IMG/VR virus record: IMGVR_UViG_3300036857_000203
Location: 1 to 64,000 of that record
DNA length: 64,000 bases
Source: a virus
Reading direction: 5' to 3' (one strand)
Positions 18,147-25,792 of the stretch are shown in pieces. A program made the translations under genes and the position numbers. Each line of letters opens with the position of its first letter. Within the stretch, counting starts at the first letter, position 1. The notes under the pieces were generated by a model. The model had not been told where the DNA came from. It searched no databases and saw nothing but the letters and a program-made list of their open reading frames with translations.

Positions 18147-18478
18147 TGCAGTGTCCTTCCATAGGGTTGGTGTGGAGAGATCGGCGGCGCCTGGGACTCC
18201 GCCAGGATGTGCTGGTGCATGCGCGTGAGGCATTCGTTGGCGATCTTGTCCAGCTCAGTCTCCATCTCCTTGCGCCACTTCTCGGTGATGCGCGGAGAGA
18301 TAAGCCACATGAAGGCGATGCCGGCGTGGATGCCAGAGCCGAATATCCAGACTAGCTGCGCGGGAGGCTCGTTGTAGCCATAGAGCCCAACCCCAGCGAA
18401 CGCGATGCACATCACCGCGCCGTACGTGATGGAGAAGCCCCTGCTCATCAGCACTTCAAGTGCGCGGTCTGGTTTCAC
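18143..18478 (-). CDS. Two-span membrane protein
   Basis: 111 residues from GTG 18478. Two hydrophobic helices (about residues 17-33 and 43-61) are followed by a charged cytoplasmic-type helix (ITEKWRKEMETELDKIANEC) and a Pro/His tail. It overlaps the start of the tiny basic gene. Membrane protein inside a recombination operon; function unknown. Confidence 0.65.
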   Translation of the reverse strand: MKPDRALEVLMSRGFSITYGAVMCIAFAGVGLYGYNEPPAQLVWIFGSGIHAGIAFMWLISPRITEKWRKEMETELDKIANECLTRMHQHILAESQAPPISPHQPYGRTLQ

Positions 18479-18605
18479 GTTTCACCTTTGGGAGCGTCAC
18501 CTTCACCTTCTTGGCGCGCTGCGTGTAGATCGCCTTGCGCACGCCCTTGGAGCCCGCGCCCGGCCACCGCTTGGTCTTGTTGAGCGATACCATCCTTGTC
18601 GTCAT
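18456..18605 (-). CDS. 49-residue highly basic protein
   Basis: ATG 18605 overlaps the upstream stop (ATGA). The product is Lys/Arg-rich with KGVRKAIYTQRAKKVKVTLP. It could bind nucleic acid. It overlaps the following GTG start by 23 bases. Evidence is the junction and the coherent basic composition. Confidence 0.5.
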   Translation of the reverse strand: MTTRMVSLNKTKRWPGAGSKGVRKAIYTQRAKKVKVTLPKVKRETRPRT

Positions 18606-19159
18606 CGCTTCACCACTGTTCCATCCATCTTGCGCTTGAAGCGCTTGTCGAAACCGCGTGAGCGAAGTGTGCGGGCTGGACGAATGGCCACTGCTGAGAC
18701 GTCATCAGCTTTCCGGCACTGTCCGTCCAGCCCTATCCGCAGCTGCGAGACTGCGGAGTTCTTGACTTGTCTGGAGGCCGGACGAGGGGCTGCTGCGACG
18801 TGAGCACCATGTCCAGCATGCCGTTTAGACTCGCCCGACCCTGTCCGCAGCGTAGGTGCTTCCGCTGCGGCATTCATAAACGGTTCGTTCCACGCCCGGA
18901 TGCGTCGGCCCTTGTCGATGATCTTGCGATCTCGCTTTGTCTTCTCACGGTGGGCCTTGATCGGGAGCGGAGTCAAGTTCCAGAACCTGTCGGCATCCGG
19001 GTGGCCACTCTCGTGAAAGATGTTGTGATCAAAGTGGTAGAGCGAGATGATCTGGTCTTCCGTCATCTGCTTTGCGTCGTTATACGGAACACCACCCGGC
19101 AAGCGCAGCAGTGTTGCTGCAAGCTTCGTCTTCAAGCTGATGTGCTTGCGTTTAGCCAC
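18602..19159 (-). CDS. HNH-like nuclease family protein
   Basis: 185 residues from GTG 19159. The N-terminal 85 residues, LKTKLAATLLRLPGGVPYND, QIISLYHFDHNIFHESGHPD, FWNLTPLPIKAHREKTKRD, match a phage HNH-like family in which FDHN and NLTP...HR provide the metal-binding residues. The last ~25 residues (RSRGFDKRFKRKMDGTVVKR) are also typical of the family. In between lies an Ala/Arg-rich insertion of about 60 residues. First gene of the leftward operon, just below a promoter. Confidence 0.72.
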   Translation of the reverse strand: MAKRKHISLKTKLAATLLRLPGGVPYNDAKQMTEDQIISLYHFDHNIFHESGHPDADRFWNLTPLPIKAHREKTKRDRKIIDKGRRIRAWNEPFMNAAAEAPTLRTGSGESKRHAGHGAHVAAAPRPASRQVKNSAVSQLRIGLDGQCRKADDVSAVAIRPARTLRSRGFDKRFKRKMDGTVVKR

Positions 19160-19174
19160 ACCCAGATATATACA
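19146..19174 (+). promoter_or_regulatory. Rightward promoter for RHH gene (near-leaderless)
   Basis: TTGCGT (19146-19151), 17 bases, TATACA (19169-19174). The expected start of transcription is within a few bases of ATG 19184, implying an almost leaderless message. No ribosome site is visible before that ATG, which agrees. Confidence 0.5.
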
Positions 19175-19194
19175 TTACATGCCATGACAGTCAA
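19167..19194 (-). promoter_or_regulatory. Leftward promoter for 19.2-13.7 kb operon
   Basis: On the minus strand TTGACT (19194-19189), 16-base spacer, TATATA (19172-19167), just upstream of GTG 19159. It overlaps the start of the opposing ribbon-helix-helix gene, so the two directions must compete. Confidence 0.6.
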
Positions 19195-19378
19195 CAACGA
19201 CACCCCAACTATCCAGGTCTCGTTTCGGTTGGATCGCGATCTGGTCGAACGCATGCGCGAGGTTGCGAGTTCCAAGGACTGGCCGCCGCCGCCCAGCCAG
19301 ACCGAGATCGTCTCCCGAGGCATTGAGCTGGTCTTGTCCAAGCTCAAGAGCAAGCGGACTCGGGCGCGCGCAGCATGA
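19184..19378 (+). CDS. Ribbon-helix-helix regulator
   Basis: 64 residues. IQVSFRLDRDLVERMREVAS gives the short strand plus helix of the RHH fold, then PPSQTEIVSRGIELVLSKL the second helix. Start ATG 19184 lies directly after the -10 box. Sits divergent from the recombination operon and so could repress both promoters. Ends in an ATGATG overlap with the next gene. Confidence 0.7.
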   Translation: MTVNNDTPTIQVSFRLDRDLVERMREVASSKDWPPPPSQTEIVSRGIELVLSKLKSKRTRARAA

Positions 19379-19590
19379 TGATCCACATCGTGCTGCTGCA
19401 GGGCGTCCGGCCGGTCGAGGCCTGGACCGACAAGCTCTATGCCATGCGCCGGTCGCAGGAGCTTGGCGGTGGAAGTGTGATGACACTGGAGCTTCGCAGT
19501 GAGAACACCCCCGAGACCGCTGCCGACAACGCGATCGCGGACGCGGACAGGGAACCCAGGGCGCGACCCGCTCAGCGAACGCGGAGCTGA
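19375..19590 (+). CDS. Hypothetical small protein
   Basis: 71 residues from ATG 19375 (or 19378), overlapping the RHH stop. The first half looks folded (MMIHIVLLQGVRPVEAWTDK); the second half is Ala/Arg/Glu-rich and overlaps the methyltransferase-like gene in another frame. Function unknown. Confidence 0.5.
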   Translation: MMIHIVLLQGVRPVEAWTDKLYAMRRSQELGGGSVMTLELRSENTPETAADNAIADADREPRARPAQRTRS

Positions 19591-20125
19591 TTGCTATCCG
19601 ACCCCGCCCGAGGCCACCTGGGCTCTCCTGAGAGCTGAGCAATTACCGGAATACATCTGGGAGCCGGCGGCCGGGCGTGGTGCCATCGCGGGCGTGTTGC
19701 GTGAGGCTGGCCACAGGGTCTCCTGCAGCGATCTTGTGGACTACGGCGGCCTGGATCAGCACGCCGACTTCCTGATCACCGTGGGTCCGCCGGTCGGATG
19801 CACCTGCATCGTCACCAACCCTCCCTACAAGCTCGCGGCACCGTTCGTGCGCCATGCGATCAAGCTCGTCCCGAAGGTGTGCATGCTTCTGCGGTTGGCG
19901 TTCCTGGAAGGCACCGGCCGCGACGATATCCTGGACAAGCTCACGAGGGTGCACCTGTTTAAGAACCGGCTCCCGCGCATGCACAGAGACAATTGGAATG
20001 GTCCGAGGGCCACCTCCACGATCGCCTTTGGGTGGTTTATTTGGGAGTGCGAGCACCAGGGGCCGGTCGCGCTGCATCGCATCAGATGGGAGAAGCTAGA
20101 TGGCAATGCGGATCGCGCTGCTTAA
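19499..20125 (+). CDS. DNA adenine methyltransferase-like protein
   Basis: 208 residues from GTG 19499. DCYPTPPEATWALLRAE, IWEPAAGRGAIAGVLREAGH (motif I region) and IVTNPPYKLAAPFV (motif IV, NPPY) fit N6-adenine-type methyltransferases. The family's usual SAM-binding loop is present. A long target-recognition domain is missing, as in other short phage versions that may protect the phage DNA or be catalytically altered. The first 28 residues overlap the previous gene and may not all be translated. Confidence 0.72.
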   Translation: MRTPPRPLPTTRSRTRTGNPGRDPLSERGADCYPTPPEATWALLRAEQLPEYIWEPAAGRGAIAGVLREAGHRVSCSDLVDYGGLDQHADFLITVGPPVGCTCIVTNPPYKLAAPFVRHAIKLVPKVCMLLRLAFLEGTGRDDILDKLTRVHLFKNRLPRMHRDNWNGPRATSTIAFGWFIWECEHQGPVALHRIRWEKLDGNADRAA

Positions 20126-20336
20126 TACGCAGATAGCTCTGCGCGCGCGCCAGATCGCACACGAGGCGACCAGGACCTGCAAGGGTGAACTGTTGCCCCC
20201 CGATGACGACCATCACACGCCGAAGTGCAACAAGCTCAAGCACGAGATCGAAGACCTCTGTCGGCTAATCAAGCTCGCTTCGCACCAAGGTGAACGGCGC
20301 GAGGAGGCGGAACCGTTTGCGCTGTCGGTGGAATAG
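20100..20336 (+). CDS. Hypothetical helical protein
   Basis: 78 residues from ATG 20100 (GGGAGAAGC upstream), overlapping the methyltransferase end by 26 bases. Mostly alpha-helical and charged, with two Cys (TCKGE, PKCNK, DLCRL region). No known family. Confidence 0.55.
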   Translation: MAMRIALLNTQIALRARQIAHEATRTCKGELLPPDDDHHTPKCNKLKHEIEDLCRLIKLASHQGERREEAEPFALSVE

Positions 20337-20348
20337 ATTGGTAGTTCG

Positions 20349-21086
20349 ATGCTGATAAGGGACTGGTATCGGCAGCAGAGACCGCTGATGGAGGCGCACG
20401 CTCGGCAGCGTGAGCGGCTGAACTACGGCGCAGGCGGGCGGCTGTGGGGACCACACAGAGAGATAGCCGGGATGGAGGGCCAAGCCTCGCTGGCGTGTGC
20501 CACCGGCAGCGAGATTCAGATGATCGACTTCGCGCAGGGCGGCGACGGCGGCGTGGACGTCTGGCTGCTCCTGTTCTTTGATGGCGAGTACCACTGGATC
20601 AAGGTTGATGCGAAGGGCGTATGGAACAAGCCGGTCTACATGCTGATCCCGACCAGGGACCTCGTCCATCGGACTGAGCCGCTGACGTTCGATCCTGTTG
20701 GAGGCAGGCTCCAGGTCGGCGCAGTGGTTGCAAACACCATCTACGTCCAGGCCTATCGCCACCGGGGCCAGGATGGGAACGAGAACAACGTCGATCTCGG
20801 CCCCTGGCCAATCAACGGCTGGGCGTGGGGCCATGAGGTGATGAAGTACTCGGCGGATTGGTACAAGGGGAACAATAGGTACGTCCACATGGTGCCGTCC
20901 TGGGGCGAGGAGAGCGTGCTCCACCCCATGGAGGAGCTGATGGCGATGTACTGTGACCGGTGGCGCATGCAGAACCTTCGGGAGCGGGTCGCCATGTACT
21001 GCGATGACGTGACGCTACGTGGAGGATACGGGGGACAGCCCCCACATGGTGGTGGACGACCAACACAGGAGGCACATCATGCCTAG
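20349..21086 (+). CDS. Hypothetical 245-residue protein
   Basis: Beta-rich centre with LACATGSEIQMIDFAQGGDG, WLLLFFDGEYHWIKVD and aromatic clusters (INGWAWGHEVMKYSADWYKG). No signal peptide or catalytic pattern recognised. Its last residues overlap the ribosome site and start of the next gene. Conserved-looking composition suggests a real enzyme or binding protein, but I cannot name it. Confidence 0.6.
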   Translation: MLIRDWYRQQRPLMEAHARQRERLNYGAGGRLWGPHREIAGMEGQASLACATGSEIQMIDFAQGGDGGVDVWLLLFFDGEYHWIKVDAKGVWNKPVYMLIPTRDLVHRTEPLTFDPVGGRLQVGAVVANTIYVQAYRHRGQDGNENNVDLGPWPINGWAWGHEVMKYSADWYKGNNRYVHMVPSWGEESVLHPMEELMAMYCDRWRMQNLRERVAMYCDDVTLRGGYGGQPPHGGGRPTQEAHHA

Positions 21087-21384
21087 CGAATTATTCGACT
21101 CTGACAAGCTCATCGCATGGCTGCGCCAGCAGCCGCCCGACGAGGAATACACCTGGAGCGATCCGGTGTTCTGCCTGATGGGGCGCTACGTCACCGACGT
21201 GGGGAGGCCCAAAGACCTCTACGGCTATAGCGACATGCCGCACTATCACGAGATTGCCGAGACCAAGCCGCACACGTTCGGAGCAGCGCTCCAGCGGGCC
21301 GAGGCACTCAAGGCGCTGCCGGCACCCGCGCTGCAGATCGAGGACAAGAGCCGCGAGCTGGTGACGGTGGAAGCGGCGGGATGA
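21079..21384 (+). CDS. Hypothetical small protein
   Basis: 101 residues from ATG 21079 with AGGAGG 6 bases upstream; the frame is open to 21019 but that stretch overlaps the previous gene. Begins MPSELFDSDKLIAWLRQQPP. Helical ends around a central segment with WSDPVFCLMGRYV. Coupled to the HNH gene by a 4-base overlap. Confidence 0.6.
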   Translation: MPSELFDSDKLIAWLRQQPPDEEYTWSDPVFCLMGRYVTDVGRPKDLYGYSDMPHYHEIAETKPHTFGAALQRAEALKALPAPALQIEDKSRELVTVEAAG

Positions 21385-21860
21385 ACTTCTGGGCGGACCT
21401 TCAGTACGAACCGGAAACCGGTAAGTTCTACCGGCTGAAGTCCGCTCGCAGCGTGAAGGCTGGAGATGAGGCTGGTTGCCTGAACCCCTCAACTCAGTAT
21501 TGGATCATCCGCGTCGGAGGGAGAAGTTATCGCCGTGGGCGATTGGCATGGCTTTATATGACCGGTCGCTGGCCGATCGCGCAGATTGATCACATCAATG
21601 GGGTAAAGACTGATGACCGGATCGAGAATCTCCGAGAGGCGACTAATTCACAGAACGCCTTAAACAAACGACGGACACGCCAGAACACATCAGGTTTCAA
21701 GGGCGTCACTTGGCATAAACGCACTCGCCGCTGGCATGCTCAGATCAACATCGGCGGCAAGAATAAGTACATCGGTAGTTTCCGGTCTCCCGAGGAGGCC
21801 CATGACGCTTATTGGCGGGCTGCGCAGGATGGTCACGGTGCGTTTGGGAGGAAAGAGTGA
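21381..21860 (+). CDS. HNH homing-type endonuclease with AP2-like C-terminus (copy 1)
   Basis: 159 residues. IAQIDHINGVKTDDRIENLR carries the HNH core (DH...N...N), followed by EATNSQNALNK. The C-terminal 55 residues (NTSGFKGVTWHKRTRRWHAQ, KYIGSFRSPEEAHDAYWRAA) match an AP2-like DNA-binding module. Such genes move between phages as free-standing homing nucleases. It is the paralogue of the gene at 56302. It is wedged between two coupled genes, and the helicase GTG overlaps its stop. Confidence 0.85.
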   Translation: MNFWADLQYEPETGKFYRLKSARSVKAGDEAGCLNPSTQYWIIRVGGRSYRRGRLAWLYMTGRWPIAQIDHINGVKTDDRIENLREATNSQNALNKRRTRQNTSGFKGVTWHKRTRRWHAQINIGGKNKYIGSFRSPEEAHDAYWRAAQDGHGAFGRKE

Positions 21861-23467
21861 AGGAACTCAGACCTTACCAAGAAGACGCCCTCCAGGCGAT
21901 CCGGCAGACGGTAGGCCAGGGGGTGAAACGTCTCGTGTGTCAATCACCTACTGGGTCAGGCAAGACGTTGCTCGCGGCAACGATCGTTGACGGCGCGCTG
22001 CGCAAGGGCAACCGGCTGTGTTTCACGGTGCCGGCGATCGACCTTGTCGATCAGACCGTGGAGATGTTCTACGCCCAGGGCATCAAGGACGTCGGCGTCA
22101 TCCAGGCTGACCACCGGATGACCAACTGGCAGATGCCAATCCAAGTCGCGAGCATCCAGACTATCCGCTCGCGCGGAATCTATCCCGAGGCCCAGGTCGT
22201 CGTCATTGACGAGTGCCACCAGTTGCACAAGGCGCACGTCAAGTGGTTGAGCGATCCTGACTGGCAAGCAGTGCCGTTCATCGGGCTCAGTGCAACTCCC
22301 TGGACGCGCGGCCTCGGGAAGCACTTCTCGTCCTTATTGGTGATGTCTACGACGAAAGAGCTGATCGAGGAGGGGTACTTATCCAGGTTCCGGGTGTTTG
22401 CGGCGGATCATCCTGATCTGAGCAATGTTCCGACCATGGGCAAGACCGGCGATTACAAGGAAGCGCCGCTGTCCACCGTGATGAGCCAGCAGCAGCTGAT
22501 GGCGAACGTGATCGAGACCTGGAGGGTGCGCCACAACGCTGACAAGACGCTGTGCTTCGCAGTTGATCGTGCGCACGCGAAGTCGCTGCAAGAGCGCTTC
22601 CTCGACGCTGGCATCTCATGCGCGTACCAGGACGCCAACACACCGAGCGCAGAGCGTGCAGAGATCAAGAGGAGATTCCATAGTGGAGATTATCGTGTGG
22701 TTTGCAGTGTCGGAACATTGTGCACGGGCGTCGACTGGGACGTCAGATGTCTCGTCTTGGCAAGGCCGACGAAGAGCGAAATGCTTTACGTGCAAATCAT
22801 TGGTCGAGGCTTACGAACGGCTGAGGGCAAGACTCACCTGCTTGTTCTCGATCACACGTCCACAACGGAGCGGCTCGGGCTGGTGACCGACGTTCACCAC
22901 GATAGCTTGTCGATGGGCAAGCTCGATGAGAATAAGGCTGCTCCGCGTAAGCCGCCGCTGCCTCGACCCTGTCCGCAGTGCAGCTGCCTGATGGCGGTCG
23001 GTGTACGAGTCTGCGAGGAGTGCGGCTTCGAGCGCAAGATCGTGTCGAAGGTCACCGAGAGAGACGGTCAGCTGGTGGAGTTCGATGGGACGTTTCGCAA
23101 GAAGGGCAAGACTGATCCCAAGTTGCTGCCGTATTCGTTCGCGGAGAAGATCAAATACTTTCAGCAGCTGCGCGGCTATGAGGTAATGCGTGGCTATCGG
23201 AAAGGTTGGGCCGCGAATCAATTCCGGGAGAAGTTCAATGAAGGCTGGCCCCCGTGGTCCTGGAACGATCTCGCACCAATGGCGCCCGGCCCCGAAGTCA
23301 CGTCCTGGATCAAATCCCGACTCATTGCATGGGCACAGAGTAAAGCTCGAACTGCTAGCGCTGCAGCTGGCACTCCACGGTCCGACAGCGGTAACACCCA
23401 GCGCAGTTCGTATTCTGGCGCGAAGCCCGCTGTGGCTGGAGACGAGACTACTCCTCCGTGGGAGTAA
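21857..23467 (+). CDS. DEAD-like superfamily 2 helicase
   Basis: 536 residues from GTG 21857 with a GGGAGGAAAG ribosome site. Motifs: LRPYQ (Q-like) at 4-8, Walker A SPTGSGKT about 30-37, DECH at 118-121, SAT in GLSATPW near 143, and motif VI QIIGRGLRT near 313. Two CxxC pairs (CPQC, then CEEC) form a zinc-binding knuckle around residues 372-395. The layout matches phage DEAD/RES-III type helicases of about 500 residues that unwind DNA in replication or recombination. It is the only obvious replication enzyme in the window. Confidence 0.88.
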   Translation: MKELRPYQEDALQAIRQTVGQGVKRLVCQSPTGSGKTLLAATIVDGALRKGNRLCFTVPAIDLVDQTVEMFYAQGIKDVGVIQADHRMTNWQMPIQVASIQTIRSRGIYPEAQVVVIDECHQLHKAHVKWLSDPDWQAVPFIGLSATPWTRGLGKHFSSLLVMSTTKELIEEGYLSRFRVFAADHPDLSNVPTMGKTGDYKEAPLSTVMSQQQLMANVIETWRVRHNADKTLCFAVDRAHAKSLQERFLDAGISCAYQDANTPSAERAEIKRRFHSGDYRVVCSVGTLCTGVDWDVRCLVLARPTKSEMLYVQIIGRGLRTAEGKTHLLVLDHTSTTERLGLVTDVHHDSLSMGKLDENKAAPRKPPLPRPCPQCSCLMAVGVRVCEECGFERKIVSKVTERDGQLVEFDGTFRKKGKTDPKLLPYSFAEKIKYFQQLRGYEVMRGYRKGWAANQFREKFNEGWPPWSWNDLAPMAPGPEVTSWIKSRLIAWAQSKARTASAAAGTPRSDSGNTQRSSYSGAKPAVAGDETTPPWE

Positions 23468-23508
23468 TCTGTTCACCGGGGCCGAGATCAACATCTTGAT
23501 GGGCGGAG

Positions 23509-23541
23509 TGCACCCCCATGGCTGTTGCTGCTGGGGGTGCA
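23509..23541 (+). terminator. Perfect hairpin after helicase
   Basis: TGCACCCCCA pairs with TGGGGGTGCA (10 perfect pairs) around a 13-base loop, 41 bases after the helicase stop. No T-run, but the stability and location make it the likely end of the rightward transcript. Confidence 0.55.
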
Positions 23542-23580
23542 TCCGTCAGTTACGACAGCGGGTGATAGCCCACCGTCGCA

Positions 23581-24147
23581 GGCTGGAGGCTAAGCCTGCC
23601 AAGCCCGGCCAGGACTGAACGCACCAAGCCAAGCCCGGCCCTGCCTTGCCTCGCCTCGCCAAGCCCTAGCTAGCCGGGCCAGGACTGCCACGCCAAGCCA
23701 AGCCCTGTCAGGTCCTGGCGTGCCGTGCCTTGCCGTGCCGTGCCTGCCGGGCCAAGCCGTGCCTGTCCGAGGCCTGCCGCGTCTTGCCGGGCCTAGCCCT
23801 GCCGGGCCTGCCGCGACATGCCGCGTCTTGTCAGGTCGGGACATGCCGGGCCATACCGCGCCCGCCTTGCCTCAACTGCCGCGACATGCCGAGCCTGGAC
23901 CTGCCATGTCCAGCCGTCCGAGCCGGGCCAATGCCACGCCTGCCGAGCCAAGCCAGCGTCGGGCCAAGGCATGCCGTGACATGTCATCCACGTAGATGAC
24001 GTGCCTGCCATGCCCCGCCTTGCCGCGCACCGCCGGGCCGAGCCTCGCCGGGCCAAGCCCCGCCGCACCGGGCCTGCCGGGCCGCGCCATGCCGAGCCAC
24101 GTCCCACCGGGACGCGCCACGCCAAGCCGCGCCGAGCCTGCGTTACC
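23581..24147. repeat. Large GCCNN pentanucleotide repeat island
   Basis: About 565 bases between convergent genes in which gcc recurs every 5 bases with the other two positions variable (gccaa, gcccg, gccag, gccgt, gcctt). Five-base units shift the reading frame every repeat, so all frames give similar Pro/Cys/Ala/Arg-rich nonsense and no frame is gene-like. A small inverted repeat (GTCATC-CACGTA-GATGAC, 23983-24000) interrupts it. The rest of the gap, 23542-23580, holds nothing I recognise. Confidence 0.75.
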
Positions 24148-24160
24148 GTGCCTAAGACTT

Positions 24161-24691
24161 CTACCGTTGGGCCGCAGCCCTCGGTCTCTCCCCCGGCCGC
24201 CGACGCGGCGGCTGCGGGCGAGATGGCGGTTTCTTCTCGTCGTCTTTGCCAAGCTCATTCACGATGCTGTCGAGCCGGGCGTAGAACTCGCTTTCCAGTT
24301 TGGTTGTTCGCGCATGACCATGTGCATCGACCAGCAAGTTGCGGACTCGATCCATGAGCACTGCCAGGATGCGCGAGTTCTTCTCCTTCGTTGCACTCGC
24401 AACATCGACGTACGTGCCGACCGCCGACCTGGGATCGGGGTCGTGCCGATATCGCGGAAGCACGCGCGAGAGATCGATGTCGTTGATCTCGGGACGGGGA
24501 CAGCTACGGATGATCTCCTCGGCACGCGCCAAGAGATACCTTCGATGAACTCGCGCCGGGTCCCAATCGAACAACTTGTTCAACTCGCTGTTCTGATCCC
24601 TCCCCGCCTCCACGACATCGCGTGCGTTGATCGTGCCGTTACCGTCGCGCAGCTCATCGAGTGCGGTGATCTGCTCGGTCGTAAGATTCAT
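24161..24691 (-). CDS. Hypothetical soluble protein
   Basis: 176 residues, mostly helical, with LNKLFDWDPARVHRRYLLAR and DRVRNLLVDAHGHARTTKLE. The tail is Pro/Arg-rich and disordered. It overlaps the preceding gene by 4 bases and shares its promoter at 25.5 kb. No family name known to me. Confidence 0.65.
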   Translation of the reverse strand: MNLTTEQITALDELRDGNGTINARDVVEAGRDQNSELNKLFDWDPARVHRRYLLARAEEIIRSCPRPEINDIDLSRVLPRYRHDPDPRSAVGTYVDVASATKEKNSRILAVLMDRVRNLLVDAHGHARTTKLESEFYARLDSIVNELGKDDEKKPPSRPQPPRRRPGERPRAAAQR

Positions 24692-25506
24692 GTGCTCGCT
24701 CCTGGTTGCTCGGGTTGATCGCTTGAACGAGAGCGCGTTACGGGATCGCGCCGCCGCATCACCTCAGCGTCGTACCAGCCCAGCAAGTCGGCGCTCTCTT
24801 CGTCAGCGAACGATGGATCATCGAGCGCTGCGAGCTGTGCCTCGCGCCCCTCTTTCTCGACAATGTCCATCCATTCGGGATGATCGTGGCTCACGACATC
24901 CCAGGAGCCGAAAGAGAATGCGCCGCGTTCCTGGCGCCCGTCGCCGACACCGACAATCATGCCGGCGTTCATCGCTAGATTGAGCACGTCGTCGAGCGTG
25001 ATCAGGTCGCGCACATAGCGAAAGCTCATGGAGCACGCCCAGCGCGGGAAGTAGGCGCGCGTGCGGATGTCGGGCGTCTTGGCGATGCCGGCCTGCCGCA
25101 CCATCGACATGTGCAGCTGCGGGATGCCGTACAGGAAGATCGTCGGCGTGGTTACGGTAATGAGCCGGCCCACTTCCGCTCGTGTTGCGCCCGGCGTGTC
25201 GACTGCCGCCTGGGCGAGCGCTTTCTTGATGCTGTTGCCGGGGAGGTGGACGGCGGCTGGCGCATCGGCGTCGCGGCAGCGATAGACCGAGGCGCGGAAC
25301 TCTTCGAGCGGATCGTGCTTGAGGGTGGCTGCGCGTGCTGCCCGGTTGGGAGCGCGTGGGGGGAGGAGTATCTGGCGCTTCGCCTTCTCGGTGAAGCGGT
25401 TCATCACGAGCGCGCTTGTGCCCAGGAGATGGAGAGTCGCGCCCACCATCTGCAATCGACTGATGAGCGGGCGCTCCGCACCAGTCTGCTTTGCCGCTTT
25501 CGCCAT
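24688..25506 (-). CDS. Phage protein with glycine-rich GVGD motif, function unknown
   Basis: 272 residues. It opens with LQMVGATLHLLGTSALVMNR and FTEKAKRQILLPP, has LPGNSIKKALAQAAVD in the middle, then ACSMSFRYVRDLITLDDVLN and MIVGVGDGRQERGAFSFGSW. I recall the same order (xGTxPLxxxRF...FPAxAFKKA...GVGxWRPE...GxFG) in unrelated phages near recombination genes. The late glycine-rich loop is reminiscent of RAMP/Cas7-type folds, but that is speculation. First gene of a two-gene leftward unit, directly opposite the Cro-like gene. Confidence 0.7.
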   Translation of the reverse strand: MAKAAKQTGAERPLISRLQMVGATLHLLGTSALVMNRFTEKAKRQILLPPRAPNRAARAATLKHDPLEEFRASVYRCRDADAPAAVHLPGNSIKKALAQAAVDTPGATRAEVGRLITVTTPTIFLYGIPQLHMSMVRQAGIAKTPDIRTRAYFPRWACSMSFRYVRDLITLDDVLNLAMNAGMIVGVGDGRQERGAFSFGSWDVVSHDHPEWMDIVEKEGREAQLAALDDPSFADEESADLLGWYDAEVMRRRDPVTRSRSSDQPEQPGAST

Positions 25507-25507
25507 A

Positions 25508-25536
25508 TTGAGGGTTCCTGTGATCGAGTGTATATA
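25508..25536 (+). promoter_or_regulatory. Rightward promoter of Cro-like switch
   Basis: TTGAGG (25508-25513), 17 bases, TATATA (25531-25536), about 45 bases before ATG 25583. Confidence 0.55.
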
Positions 25537-25558
25537 GAACAGGCGGATGCCTATCCAA
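25531..25558 (-). promoter_or_regulatory. Leftward promoter sharing the same TATATA box
   Basis: On the minus strand TTGGAT (25558-25553), 16 bases, TATATA (25536-25531). The -10 box is self-complementary and used by both directions, so polymerase can occupy only one promoter at a time. Confidence 0.5.
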
Positions 25559-25582
25559 CGCAGACTATATCAGGAAACTACG

Positions 25583-25792
25583 ATGCACAAGCGGGAAGAG
25601 TCGGCGAACCTGAACGAGGGACTACGCGCCGCGATCGACGCTTGCGGTTCGCGCTATGCCCTGGCCAAGCGGCTCGGCCTGACACCGGTAGCAGTGCTTG
25701 ATTGGTGGCGCATCCCGGCGGACTTGGTGGTCGAGGTGGAGAGAGTATCGGGCGTGCCCCGCGAGAGGCTACGCCCGGAGCTGTACTACTAA
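25583..25792 (+). CDS. Cro/YdaS-like helix-turn-helix regulator
   Basis: 69 residues from ATG 25583 (AGGA upstream). LRAAIDACGSRYALAKRLGL followed by TPVAVLDWWRIPADLVVEVE is the YdaS/Cro helix-turn-helix pattern, ending GVPRERLRPELYY as is typical for this group. It is the single rightward gene in a leftward region and faces divergent overlapping promoters, the classic layout of a Cro-type repressor. Its stop overlaps the stop of the convergent gene. Confidence 0.8.
   Translation: MHKREESANLNEGLRAAIDACGSRYALAKRLGLTPVAVLDWWRIPADLVVEVERVSGVPRERLRPELYY

Noticed and set aside
23590-24718. Several long open frames on both strands in and around the repeat island
   Set aside because: Five-base repeats remove stops in every frame; the products are near-identical Pro/Cys/Ala/Arg mixtures with no ribosome sites.
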